Positions 17,150-25,677 of a stretch of 36,837 bases of DNA are shown here, in pieces. The DNA is from Lachnospiraceae bacterium (GTDB lineage Bacteria; Bacillota; Clostridia; Lachnospirales; Lachnospiraceae), in contig JAJQDT010000057.1 of NCBI GenBank assembly GCA_021202075.1, forward strand, positions 8,405 to 45,241, read 5' to 3'. The number at the start of each line of letters is the position of its first letter. The first letter of the stretch is position 1. A program made the position numbers and the translations under genes. The notes beneath the pieces are model-generated. The model was not told the origin of the DNA. It saw only the letters and a list, made by a program, of their open reading frames with translations, and ran no database searches.

Positions 17150-18004
17150 TTACAGCGCATTCTGCGGGAAATCCGTATCCCGGCTGATATGCACATCCAT
17201 CTGCGGATAGGGGATGTGCAGCCCGGCGCGGTCAAATTCGATCTTGATGCGCTCGTTCATCTGCCAGAGCACCGGGTAGTATTTCGCGGTCGGCACCCAG
17301 CAGCGCAGGCCGAGCACAACGCCGCTTTCCGCCAGCTCCGAGACGAAGACGAGCGTCTCCTCCTCGTGGAGTACATCCGGATTTTCCTGAATCAGCTGGT
17401 TCAGTACCGCCTTGGCGGTCTCCAGATCGTCTTCGTAGGAAATGCTCGCCTTGACCTCCAGCTTGCGCCGGTCCGCAGCCGTCACATTTACAATGACATT
17501 CTCCGCGAGGGTTCCGTTCGGGACAATGACCCGTCGCGTGTCGGTTGTCAGCAGCGTCGTATACATAATGTCAATTTTCTGCACTGTGCCCTCTTTTTCC
17601 TGCGTGATGATGTAATCGCCCACATGGAAGGGCTGGAACACCAGAATGATAAATCCCCCCGCCAGGTTGGACAGGCCGCCCTGGAATGCCAGACCAATGG
17701 CTACTCCGGCGGAAGCCACCAGAGCGGCGACCGAGGTCTCCGTCACGCCGAACTGCATGCCGATCCAGAGCACCAGGACGCTGTAGAGCAGGATCCGCAC
17801 CATGGAGCAGGAAAACGTGACCGCACCCTCCTGCATCTTCGCGCGGCGCAGCATTTTCCGGAACGCGTTCACCAGCCAATTGATCGCCTTTCGTCCAATC
17901 AGCCAGACGAGGATGCACAGCAGAACCTTCAGCAAAAACGTGACCGCGGCGGGGCCGGCTCCGTCGAGATAGTCCTGCAGGCTGTAAAACCAGTTTTGTA
18001 TCAT
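17150..18004 (-). CDS. mscS: Small-conductance mechanosensitive channel, MscS family
   Basis: MscS channels release solutes when membrane tension rises after osmotic downshock. The 284-residue protein has three N-terminal membrane helices, with the pore helix VASAGVAIGLAFQGGLSNLA showing the Gly/Ala packing pattern, followed by the beta domain (FHVGDYI, EGTVQKIDIMYT, VIVPNGTL) and the C-terminal alpha/beta region. Length is close to that of E. coli MscS (286). The start at 18004 has AAAGGC upstream at a rather long 11 bases. It lies 176 bases upstream of cobO on the same strand. Confidence 0.95.
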   Translation of the reverse strand: MIQNWFYSLQDYLDGAGPAAVTFLLKVLLCILVWLIGRKAINWLVNAFRKMLRRAKMQEGAVTFSCSMVRILLYSVLVLWIGMQFGVTETSVAALVASAGVAIGLAFQGGLSNLAGGFIILVFQPFHVGDYIITQEKEGTVQKIDIMYTTLLTTDTRRVIVPNGTLAENVIVNVTAADRRKLEVKASISYEDDLETAKAVLNQLIQENPDVLHEEETLVFVSELAESGVVLGLRCWVPTAKYYPVLWQMNERIKIEFDRAGLHIPYPQMDVHISRDTDFPQNAL

Positions 18005-18076
18005 AACAAATGTGCCTTTCTTTTTCTGTTTATTACGAAATCGTCTGATGCGTCTTTTGAAGTTTTTTGTATGATG

Positions 18077-18105
18077 ATAGCATGGTGTAAAAAACCCCGG
18101 TGCAA
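18077..18105 (-). promoter_or_regulatory. Possible mscS promoter
   Basis: Minus strand TTGCAC (18100-18105), a 17-bp spacer and TGCTAT (18077-18082). The match is moderate; TATCAT a few bases further on is an alternative -10. Confidence 0.35.
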
Positions 18106-18160
18106 GTATAACATAGGGGTAACTTTGTCTGCAACAGCCTTTCTTAAGAAAAGTTGATAC

Positions 18161-18189
18161 TTGTTTTACTCAGAGGGCTATGGTATTCT
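18161..18189 (+). promoter_or_regulatory. Possible promoter of the TPR lipoprotein gene
   Basis: TTGTTT (18161-18166), a 17-bp spacer and TATTCT (18184-18189), about 75 bases before the start codon. Moderate match to consensus. Confidence 0.4.
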
Positions 18190-18263
18190 TAATGCGGTTT
18201 CGGTTTTTGGGCTGGATGACAGAAAATGAGAAGAGAGATACACAGATAAGAGGGGACAGATAA

Positions 18264-19334
18264 ATGAAAGGCTGTAATACTTTTCGCTGCATCGGGTGTG
18301 CGGTGCTTCTGATGCTTTCCGTATTCGCGGGCGGCTGCGCGATGGGCGGCGCGACCGGGGAAAATACGGTGGCGGGGCTTGCCGCGCTGGAGGAGGAGAA
18401 TTATCAGGAGGCGCAGCAGCTTTTTGAAGATGCGATCGACGCCGGAGAGCAGCTGATGCTGGCCTATCGGGGACTGGGTCTGGCGTATATGGGCCTGGGA
18501 GAATATGAAAATGCGATCGACGCGTTTGAAGAAGCGATCGCTAATGCCCCGTCACGCACACCGTCGAATACGGAGGATATCCGGCTGTACCTTGCCACAG
18601 CGCAATACCGGCTGGAGGATTATGAGGATGTGCTGATCACCTGCACGGATATCCTGAATGAATCTGACGAAGGAAACGCAGACGCGTATTTTTTGCGGGG
18701 AGCCAGCTATCTTGAGGAAGGACTGACCGATGAAGCGGCGGCGGATTTTGACGCGGCGACAGCACTTTCAGCATCGGATTATGATCTTTATCTGAACATT
18801 TATCAGTGTTATGAGAAAGCGAACCTTTCCGCGGTCGGTGTGGCTTACCTGGAGGCGGCACAGAGCCTGAAAGGCGACGATACGGAATATTATTATAATC
18901 AGGGCAGGATTTACTATTATCTGGAAGAGTATGAGCAGGCGCAGCAGATGCTGATTACGCCGGTCGAAGAAAAATATGAGCCGGCCATGTACCTGATTGG
19001 CAAGGTGTATCTCGCGCTGGAGGATTATACGCATGCGCTGGCCATTTACCAGCAGATTCAGGACGAGTTCGGGGAAAGCCAGGAGTGCTACAACGGGCTT
19101 GCAATGTGCGCGATTCAGAAGGGGGACTATGACACGGCGCTTGCCTATATCTCACTCGGCCTTGCGCTCGATGGAACAGACGGAAGGCAGGAGCTTTTAT
19201 TTAATGAGATCGTCGCTTATGAAAGGAAACTGGACTTTGTGACCGCTGCGGAGAAGGCAGAGGCTTATGTGGAAAGCTACCCGACCGACGAGGCGGGGCA
19301 GAAGGAGTGGGCGTTCCTGCAGACGAGGGAGTGA
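18264..19334 (+). CDS. TPR-repeat lipoprotein
   Basis: The 356-residue protein starts with a signal peptide ending AGGC (lipidation at Cys25), so it is anchored to the outer face of the membrane. The rest is made of tetratricopeptide repeats, for example LAALEEENYQEAQQLFEDAI, LAYRGLGLAYMGLGEYENAI, ADAYFLRGASYLEEGLTDEA and LALEDYTHALAIYQQIQ, about eight in all, which usually form a superhelix that binds peptides or partner proteins. The partner is not indicated by the neighbours. It stands alone between mscS and deoD, with its own predicted promoter. Confidence 0.85.
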   Translation: MKGCNTFRCIGCAVLLMLSVFAGGCAMGGATGENTVAGLAALEEENYQEAQQLFEDAIDAGEQLMLAYRGLGLAYMGLGEYENAIDAFEEAIANAPSRTPSNTEDIRLYLATAQYRLEDYEDVLITCTDILNESDEGNADAYFLRGASYLEEGLTDEAAADFDAATALSASDYDLYLNIYQCYEKANLSAVGVAYLEAAQSLKGDDTEYYYNQGRIYYYLEEYEQAQQMLITPVEEKYEPAMYLIGKVYLALEDYTHALAIYQQIQDEFGESQECYNGLAMCAIQKGDYDTALAYISLGLALDGTDGRQELLFNEIVAYERKLDFVTAAEKAEAYVESYPTDEAGQKEWAFLQTRE

Positions 19335-19408
19335 TGAGCACGGCTATTGACGACGCTTTTACGCTAAAATGAGGAGTGCCCCCGGTATCTGGCATACCGG
19401 AGGCTATT

Positions 19409-19456
19409 ATGAAAAAATTTATCGATATATACAATGGATATCTGAACCGTTCTTGA
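19409..19456 (+). CDS. Possible 15-residue peptide MKKFIDIYNGYLNRS
   Basis: ATG at 19409 has GGAGG five bases upstream and reads 15 codons to a TGA. The good ribosome binding site next to a hairpin is the only evidence; short chance frames are common, so this is weak. Confidence 0.2.
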   Translation: MKKFIDIYNGYLNRS

Positions 19457-19580
19457 AGCTGTTTTTTATCTTGCTCCTTTGAACTTGTAGATACTCTATC
19501 ACGAGAATATGAACAAAGTATGAACGAAATGTGAAAACATAGTTAAATTGACATAAATTCAAACTAAAATAAAAAAACTG

Positions 19581-19610
19581 TTGTCGGATATGCACAGATG
19601 GTGGTAAACT
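19581..19610 (+). promoter_or_regulatory. Possible deoD promoter
   Basis: TTGTCG (19581-19586), an 18-bp spacer and TAAACT (19605-19610), about 80 bases before the deoD start. It would drive the nucleoside salvage genes. Confidence 0.4.
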
Positions 19611-19688
19611 ATATGGGCAAAACAATTGGTGATTATTTTGAAAGCTGTTCAGGGCAGCAGGATAATTAAATTAAAGGAGGTTTTTATT

Positions 19689-20396
19689 ATGAGTCAGACA
19701 CCTACCCCGCACATTGCGGCTTTACCGGGAGATTTTGCGAGGACAGTATTGATGCCGGGCGATCCGCTGCGCGCGAAGCACATTGCGGAGACCTTTCTGG
19801 AGGACGCGGTTCTTGTCAATAATGTCCGCGGCGTGAATGGCTATACGGGTATGTATCAGGGAAAAAAGGTATCCGTGATGGCAAGCGGCATGGGAATGCC
19901 GTCGATTGGTATTTATTCTTATGAGCTGTTTCATTTTTATGATGTGGAAAATATTATCCGCATCGGCACGGCCGGGGCGCTGCAGCCGGACATTGCGATC
20001 CGGGATCTGGTGCTCGGCATGGGCGCGTGCACGGATTCGAATTACGCAGCGCAGTTTGAGCTGCCGGGAACCTTTGCGCCGATTGCGTCCTTTGAACTTT
20101 TGAAGAATGCGGTGGCGGCGGCTGAGAAGATGGGGCTTCGCTACCGGGTCGGCAATCTGGTGTCGGCGGATGTCTTTTACAATGACCGCCCGACGACGGA
20201 GAAGTGGCAGAAGATGGGCGCGCTTGCGGTTGAGATGGAGGCGGCGGCGCTTTACATGAACGCGGCCCGCGCGGGGAAAAATGCGCTGGCGATCTGCACG
20301 GTTTCGGACAGCATGGTGACCGGCGAGGTGACGACCTCCGAGGAGCGCCAGACGAGCTTCAATGACATGGTGAAGGTCGCGATGGAGATTGCGTAA
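19689..20396 (+). CDS. deoD: Purine-nucleoside phosphorylase, DeoD type
   Basis: DeoD splits purine (deoxy)nucleosides with phosphate into free base and (deoxy)ribose-1-phosphate; the family is hexameric. The 235-residue protein shows PGDFARTVLMPGDPLRAKHI, the phosphate-binding SGMGMPSIGIYSYEL, IRIGTAGAL, and the base/ribose-binding VEMEAAALY and CTVSDSMVTGE. The ATG at 19689 follows AAAGGAGG; an in-frame upstream ATG at 19626 has no ribosome binding site and would add unrelated residues. It begins a run of salvage genes on this strand. Confidence 0.96.
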   Translation: MSQTPTPHIAALPGDFARTVLMPGDPLRAKHIAETFLEDAVLVNNVRGVNGYTGMYQGKKVSVMASGMGMPSIGIYSYELFHFYDVENIIRIGTAGALQPDIAIRDLVLGMGACTDSNYAAQFELPGTFAPIASFELLKNAVAAAEKMGLRYRVGNLVSADVFYNDRPTTEKWQKMGALAVEMEAAALYMNAARAGKNALAICTVSDSMVTGEVTTSEERQTSFNDMVKVAMEIA

Positions 20397-20498
20397 TTAT
20401 TGCATTCGATAGCGAGGAAAGCAGTTTTATGAATGTCTGCCCCGGTTTATCCGGGAGAGCAGGAAATTTTAGATTTTTCCCCGGGGAGGGATTTTTGG

Positions 20499-21674
20499 AT
20501 GGATGTAAAACGGGTATTTTTAATTGTTCTCGACAGCTTTGGCATCGGTTATGAGCCGGATGCGGACCTGTTTGGGGATGTCGGAGCCAATACGCTGGCT
20601 TCGATTGTAAAATCGGAGCGTTATGACACGCCGAATCTGGAGCGGTTCGGGATGTTTAACATTGACGGGGTCACCTGTCGTCCCGGCGTTAAGAAGCCGG
20701 TGGCCGCGTACGGGCGGCTGCGGGAGCGCTCCATGGGAAAGGATACGACCATCGGGCACTGGGAGATCGCGGGCATGATTTCGCCCGAGCCGATGCCGGT
20801 GTATCCGGATGGCTTTCCGGAGGAGGTGCTTGCACCGTTCCGGGAGCAGACCGGGCGCGGCGTACTCTGCAACCGGCCGTATTCCGGCACGGACGTGATC
20901 CGCGATTATGGCGAAGAGCATGTGAAGACCGGTGACCTGATTGTCTATACTTCGGCGGACAGTGTGTTCCAGATCGCGGCGCACGAAGAGGTGGTGCCGT
21001 TGGAGGAGCTGTATGACTGCTGCCGCAAGGCGCGGGCGATCCTGCAGGGAAAGCACGGTGTGGGTCGTGTCATCGCGCGTCCGTTTGTGGGGGATTCAGC
21101 GGCAAACTTTACGCGGACGCGGAACCGGCATGACTTTTCCCTGATTCCGCCGAAGCGCACGATGCTGGTGAGCCTGAGGGAGCACGGCTTTGACACTTAC
21201 GGCGTCGGAAAAATCAATGACATTTTTGCCGGGCAGGGCATTGCACACACGACTCCGATTTCAGACAATGAAGACGGGATGAACAAGACGCTCGCGCTGA
21301 TGGATCAGGATTTTACCGGACTCTGTTTCGTGAATCTGGTAGATTTTGATATGCTTTACGGACATCGGAACGATATTGATGGCTACGCAGCTGCGGCGAC
21401 ACTTTTTGACCGGCAGCTCGCCGAAATGATGGAAAAGCTGCGGGACGACGATGTCGTGCTGATTACCGCCGATCATGGTTGCGACCCCGGATTTCCGGGA
21501 ACGGATCATTCCCGCGAGTATGTGCCCATGCTGCTATACGGAAAAAGCGTGAGACCGGGCGTCTCTATCGGCACGAGGAGCAGCTTCGCGGACATCGCCG
21601 CGACGGTGCTGGAGATGTTTGGCATACCGGAAAGTCTGGATGGGCAGAGCTTCTGGGGCGAAGTGAAGAAGTGA
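20499..21674 (+). CDS. deoB: Phosphopentomutase
   Basis: DeoB moves phosphate between C1 and C5 of ribose and deoxyribose, taking the product of DeoD and Pdp toward central metabolism. The 391-residue alkaline-phosphatase-superfamily enzyme has VFLIVLDSFGIG at its start with the metal-binding Asp, GKDTTIGHWEIAG with the active-site Thr, NLVDFDMLYGHRND, ITADHGCDP and TDHSREYVPMLLYG, which carry the other metal ligands. The ATG at 20499 follows GGGAGG at 9 bases; the upstream in-frame ATG at 20433 lacks support. It follows deoD by 102 bases. Confidence 0.96.
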   Translation: MDVKRVFLIVLDSFGIGYEPDADLFGDVGANTLASIVKSERYDTPNLERFGMFNIDGVTCRPGVKKPVAAYGRLRERSMGKDTTIGHWEIAGMISPEPMPVYPDGFPEEVLAPFREQTGRGVLCNRPYSGTDVIRDYGEEHVKTGDLIVYTSADSVFQIAAHEEVVPLEELYDCCRKARAILQGKHGVGRVIARPFVGDSAANFTRTRNRHDFSLIPPKRTMLVSLREHGFDTYGVGKINDIFAGQGIAHTTPISDNEDGMNKTLALMDQDFTGLCFVNLVDFDMLYGHRNDIDGYAAAATLFDRQLAEMMEKLRDDDVVLITADHGCDPGFPGTDHSREYVPMLLYGKSVRPGVSIGTRSSFADIAATVLEMFGIPESLDGQSFWGEVKK

Positions 21675-21878
21675 CCCGATAGCCAGGACAACTGACCAGT
21701 TGTATTGGGGGACAGTTCTCTGTGAGGTGACTGGCAGAGCAGGAACAGGAAAGCTGCGCCATTGGAAGATTATGTTTCGTACAATGGACGTGGTGCTGTC
21801 CTTGATTTCCGCTGGAAATCGGGACATCGCCCACATCCGGCATCGCGGGACGGTGCTGAACATGACAGGAGAAAAACA
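21675..21878 (+). other. Spacer between deoB and cdd
   Basis: About 200 bp without a supported gene. A short palindrome ACAACT-GACC-AGTTGT lies just after deoB, without a T tract. An open frame from 21762 runs into cdd but lacks a ribosome binding site and resembles no family. Confidence 0.6.
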
Positions 21879-22298
21879 ATGCAAGAACGCGAACTTATCG
21901 AACAGGCATACCGGGCGCGGCAGCGCGCGTATGTTCCTTACTCTCATTTTTCAGTAGGAGCGGCGCTTGAGACAGAGGACGGGGAAATTTTTCTGGGATG
22001 CAATATTGAGAATGCATCCTACACACCGACCGTCTGCGCGGAGCGCACCGCTTTTTTCAAGGCGATTTCAGAAGGACACCGCCAGTTCCGGCAGATCGCG
22101 ATTGTCGGCGGATATGTCGGAGAAACAGAGAACGAGACGGAGAATTTCTGTCCGCCATGCGGGGTCTGCCGCCAGGTGATGGCGGAATTCTGCGCTCCGG
22201 AGACCTTCCGGATCCTGCTCGCTAAAAGCCTGGAGGATTACCAAAGCTACGCGCTGAAGGAGCTGTTGCCGCTGAATTTTGGGCCGAAGGATCTGTAG
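21879..22298 (+). CDS. cdd: Cytidine deaminase
   Basis: Cdd converts cytidine and deoxycytidine to uridine and deoxyuridine, which Pdp then cleaves. The 139-residue protein has the zinc and catalytic motif CAE at residues 53-55 (TVCAERTAFF) and the second zinc motif PCGVCRQ with Cys94 and Cys97, and an N-terminal AYVPYSHFSVGAAL. The ATG at 21879 follows AGGAG at 7 bases and gives the normal family length; a longer frame from 21762 does not. The 39 bases ending at the TAG stop are duplicated immediately after it. Confidence 0.95.
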   Translation: MQERELIEQAYRARQRAYVPYSHFSVGAALETEDGEIFLGCNIENASYTPTVCAERTAFFKAISEGHRQFRQIAIVGGYVGETENETENFCPPCGVCRQVMAEFCAPETFRILLAKSLEDYQSYALKELLPLNFGPKDL

Positions 22299-22337
22299 GA
22301 ACTGCTGCCTGTGAATTTTGGACTGAAGGATTTGTAA
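22260..22337 (+). repeat. Tandem duplication of the cdd 3' end, including the stop codon
   Basis: 22260-22298 encodes ELLPLNFGPKDL plus TAG and 22299-22337 encodes ELLPVNFGLKDL plus TAA in the same frame. The copies are 39 bp each and about 80% identical, so reading through the TAG would add a second copy of the C-terminus. Confidence 0.9.
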
Positions 22338-22626
22338 CATCGTTTCAAACAGCATTGAAAGGAAAAGGCAGACTTTACAGGTTTACTTGCTATAGGCTGT
22401 ATTTTCTTTTCGGGATGGCGGGTGCTGATCAACCAGTCGCCGATCGAAGTGGAACGAAGATGCCCATCAGCCTCAGATATATGACGCGTAAGAGGTATAT
22501 AACCTATAATACAGACCGCCTGTGGCATGCTGTTCCGAATAGCATCAAAAGGAAAAAATCAATGCTGTCGTAAGAAAACAATGAATATTCAAGTAAAAAA
22601 TAGTTCAGGAAGGGGGATTCCCGGAA
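22338..22626 (+). other. Spacer between cdd and pdp
   Basis: About 290 bp with no supported gene or clear terminator. Two loosely similar segments occur near each end (AACAGCATTGAAAGGAAAA and AATAGCATCAAAAGGAAAA). I see no strong promoter. Confidence 0.5.
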
Positions 22627-23943
22627 ATGAGAATGGTGGATATTATAATGAAGAAACGCGGCGGCGAGGCTCTTTCGGAGGAGGAGATTCGCTGGATGAT
22701 CGGGGAATATACCAGAGGGGAGATTCCGGATTATCAGATGTCCGCGTTTCTGATGGCGGTTTATTTTCGGGGAATGACGGACGAGGAGACCGCCATTCTG
22801 ACCGATGCGATGGCCGGCTCCGGTGAGCGGCTGGATCTGTCAGGGCTTCCCGGTGTGAAGGTAGATAAGCATTCGACCGGGGGAGTCGGCGATAAGACGA
22901 CGATGGTGGTCGCGCCGATCGCGGCGGCCTGCGGCTGTACCGTGGCGAAGATGTCCGGGCGCGGGCTCGGACATACCGGCGGGACGGTCGATAAGCTGGA
23001 GTCTATCCCTGGCACACGCGCGGATCTTTCGAAGGAGGAGTTCCTGGAGGTGGTCGCCCGCACGGGGATTTCGGTGACCGGACAGTCTGGCAATCTGGCG
23101 CCGGCGGATAAGAAGCTTTATGCGCTGCGCGACGTGACTGCGACGGTTGACAGCATTCCGCTGATTGCGGCCTCGATCATGAGCAAAAAGCTGGCCGCCG
23201 GGAGTGACTGCATTGTGCTGGATGTAAAGACGGGGAGCGGCGCGTTTATGAAGACGGTCGAGGATTCTGTTACTCTGGCAAAAAAGATGGTGGCGATCGG
23301 CGTACATAACGGGAAAAGGATCGCTGCTCTGATCACGGATATGGATGTGCCGCTGGGCTATCAGGTTGGAAATACGCTGGAAGTAGAAGAAGCGGTGCAC
23401 ACGCTCTCCGGGAAAGGTCCGGACGATCTGACGGAGGTGTGCCTGGCGCTCGCCGCTCAGATTCTATATCTGGCGGGACACGGAGAAATTGATTTCTGCC
23501 GTCAGGAGGTGCGGGAGGCGATGGACTCCGGCGCGGCGCTGAGAAAGCTGGCGGATATGATCGAAGCACAGGGCGGCGATCCGGATTATATTTACCATCC
23601 GGAAAAGCTGGGCAGGGCGCCTTTTGCGGTGGAATTCGCGGCCGCAAAGAGCGGTTATATCGAAAAAATGGATGCGCTTGATATCGGGGTCGCCGCGTCT
23701 CTTCTGGGCGCCGGACGTGAGACGAAGGACAGCACGATCGACCCGCTCGCGGGCATTATTTTAAAGAAAAAAACAGGGGACGCAGTGAAAAAGGGCGAGA
23801 GGATCGCGACGCTTCTGACTTCGGATGAGAGCAGGCTGGAGGCCGCGAAAAAGAAGCTGGCCGAGGCGGTGGTCATCGGCTCTGAGGCCCCGGAGAGGCA
23901 CCCGCTCATATACGCACGTGTGACCGAACAGGGCGTGGAATGA
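22627..23943 (+). CDS. pdp: Pyrimidine-nucleoside phosphorylase
   Basis: Pdp cleaves uridine, thymidine and deoxyuridine with phosphate to base and (deoxy)ribose-1-phosphate. The 438-residue protein has the N-terminal helical domain (VDIIMKKRGGEALSEEEIRW), the phosphate-binding VDKHSTGGVGDKTT, the signature SGRGLGHTGGTVDKLESIPG, the substrate region LYALRDVTATVDS and SIMSKKLA, and the C-terminal PYNP domain. GAAGGGGG precedes the ATG at 22627. With deoD, deoB and cdd it makes a complete route from pyrimidine and purine nucleosides to pentose-5-phosphate. Confidence 0.95.
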   Translation: MRMVDIIMKKRGGEALSEEEIRWMIGEYTRGEIPDYQMSAFLMAVYFRGMTDEETAILTDAMAGSGERLDLSGLPGVKVDKHSTGGVGDKTTMVVAPIAAACGCTVAKMSGRGLGHTGGTVDKLESIPGTRADLSKEEFLEVVARTGISVTGQSGNLAPADKKLYALRDVTATVDSIPLIAASIMSKKLAAGSDCIVLDVKTGSGAFMKTVEDSVTLAKKMVAIGVHNGKRIAALITDMDVPLGYQVGNTLEVEEAVHTLSGKGPDDLTEVCLALAAQILYLAGHGEIDFCRQEVREAMDSGAALRKLADMIEAQGGDPDYIYHPEKLGRAPFAVEFAAAKSGYIEKMDALDIGVAASLLGAGRETKDSTIDPLAGIILKKKTGDAVKKGERIATLLTSDESRLEAAKKKLAEAVVIGSEAPERHPLIYARVTEQGVE

Positions 23944-23970
23944 AGAAATTAATAAGGAAGAGGAAAAGAA

Positions 23971-25668
23971 ATGGGAATGGAAGAAATGAATCAGGATGCC
24001 GCGAAGCTGCGCAAGCGGACGGTCTGCGTCGTGGGGCACAAGAATCCGGATACGGATTCGATCTGCTCGGCGATCGCCTATTCGTATCTGAAAAATCAGC
24101 TGGGGGAGCCTTATAATTATGTCGCCGCGCGGGCGGGGCTGGTCAGCGCGGAGACACAGTTTGTACTGAAGCATTTTCACGCGAAAGCGCCGGTTTTGCT
24201 GGAGAATATCGGCACGCGGGTCAAGGATATGGAGATTCGCAAGGTCGAGGGTGTGCGCAGCAACATTTCCCTGAAGCGAGCATGGACGCTGATGCAGGAA
24301 CAGAATATTTTTACGCTTCCAATCACGAATTCCAGGAACAAGCTGAAGGGCCTGATTACCATCAATGACATCGCGAAGTCGTACATGGAGGAATACGAGA
24401 GCTCCATCGTTTCGACGGCGAAGACGCCGTACCGGAATATTCTGGAGACGCTCGAGGCGGAGATGATTGTCGGGGATCCGGACGGAGTTTTTGACCAGGG
24501 CAAGGTCGTGATCGCGGCGGCAAATCCGGATGTGATGGAAAATTACATCGAAGAGCATGACATGGTAATCCTCGGCAACCGCTACGAGGGACAACTCTGT
24601 GCGATTGAGATGCAGGCCGGGTGCATTGTCGTGTGCCTGGGCGCGCCGGTTTCGCGTACCATTCAGAGCCTGGCGCGGGAGCGCGGCTGCACGATTATCG
24701 TGACCCCGCTCGACACCTATGCGGTGGCGCGTCTGATCAACCAGAGCATGCCGGTGGACTTTTTCATGCGGAAGGAGCCGAACCTCCTGACATTCCATCT
24801 TTCTGATTACACGGACTCCATCCGGGATACGATGTCGAAAAAACGCTATCGTGATTTCCCGATTCTCGATAAGAGCGGCTGCTATGTGGGGATGATTTCC
24901 AGACGGAATCTGCTGGGTGTGCGCAAGCGCGGACTGATTCTGGTCGATCACAACGAGGTTTCCCAGGCTGTGGACAATGTGCTGGACGCGGAAATTATGG
25001 AAATCATTGACCACCATCGGCTCGGCTCTCTGGAGACCATCAATCCGGTCTATTTCCGCAATCAGCCGGTCGGATGCACGAGCACGATCATTTATTCGAT
25101 GTTCCGGGAGCGGTGCATTGAGATCCCGAAGGATATCGCCGGCCTGATGTGCAGTGCGATTATCTCGGATACCCTGATCTTCCGCTCGCCGACCTGCACG
25201 CCGATGGACGTCGAGGCCGCGCAGGCGCTGGCCGCCATCGCCGGAATTGAGTGTGAGCCATTCGCAAAGAAAATGTTTGCCGCGGGCAGCGATCTGTCGA
25301 CGAAGACTCCCGAGGAAATCTGCTATCAGGATTTCAAAAAATTTGAATTCGGGGATATGAATGTCGGCGTCGGGCAGATTACGTCAATGAGCGCGGAGGA
25401 GCTGGCGGACATCAAGACGCGGATCACTCCTTTTGTAGAAAATCTTGTCACAAGTAAAGAGCTGGATATGGTATGCTTCATGCTGACCAATATCATAGAG
25501 GAAGGCACGGATCTGCTCTGCTACGGCAGGAATGATGCGGATATCATCGATGCCTCATTCCATGAAAAGCTGGAGAACGGCAGCGTCTATTTAAAGAGCG
25601 TTGTTTCCCGCAAAAAGCAGCTGGTTCCATCTCTGATGAATGGGATCAGTCAGGTGACCGGAGGCTGA
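23971..25668 (+). CDS. ppaC: Manganese-dependent inorganic pyrophosphatase with CBS and DRTGG domains
   Basis: This family II (DHH) enzyme hydrolyses pyrophosphate to phosphate. The 565-residue protein has the N-terminal metal motif GHKNPDTDS at residues 22-29, a regulatory insert with two CBS halves (KVEGVRSNISLKRAWTLM and DTMSKKRYRDFPILDKSG) around a DRTGG-like region, then DHH at 347-349 and the C-terminal DHHA2 part with SDTLIFRSPTCT. Related CBS enzymes of clostridia are inhibited by AMP/ADP and activated by ATP or diadenosine polyphosphates, so adenine-nucleotide control is likely. It starts 27 bases after pdp with AAGGAAGAGG upstream, and flavin reductase begins 9 bases after its stop. 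Confidence 0.95.
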   Translation: MGMEEMNQDAAKLRKRTVCVVGHKNPDTDSICSAIAYSYLKNQLGEPYNYVAARAGLVSAETQFVLKHFHAKAPVLLENIGTRVKDMEIRKVEGVRSNISLKRAWTLMQEQNIFTLPITNSRNKLKGLITINDIAKSYMEEYESSIVSTAKTPYRNILETLEAEMIVGDPDGVFDQGKVVIAAANPDVMENYIEEHDMVILGNRYEGQLCAIEMQAGCIVVCLGAPVSRTIQSLARERGCTIIVTPLDTYAVARLINQSMPVDFFMRKEPNLLTFHLSDYTDSIRDTMSKKRYRDFPILDKSGCYVGMISRRNLLGVRKRGLILVDHNEVSQAVDNVLDAEIMEIIDHHRLGSLETINPVYFRNQPVGCTSTIIYSMFRERCIEIPKDIAGLMCSAIISDTLIFRSPTCTPMDVEAAQALAAIAGIECEPFAKKMFAAGSDLSTKTPEEICYQDFKKFEFGDMNVGVGQITSMSAEELADIKTRITPFVENLVTSKELDMVCFMLTNIIEEGTDLLCYGRNDADIIDASFHEKLENGSVYLKSVVSRKKQLVPSLMNGISQVTGG

Positions 25669-25677
25669 GGAGATAAA

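Larger units (their letters stand above)
19335..19688 (+). other. Intergenic region between the TPR lipoprotein gene and deoD
   Basis: This 354-bp interval holds a CCGGTAT-CTGGC-ATACCGG hairpin at 19382-19400 without a T tract, a possible 15-codon reading frame at 19409, an AT-rich stretch with a lone TTGACA at 19548, and a candidate deoD promoter at 19581-19610. Confidence 0.6.

Noticed and set aside
23761..25017. 418-codon open frame opposite ppaC
   Set aside because: Shadow of a well-supported gene with clear catalytic motifs on the plus strand.
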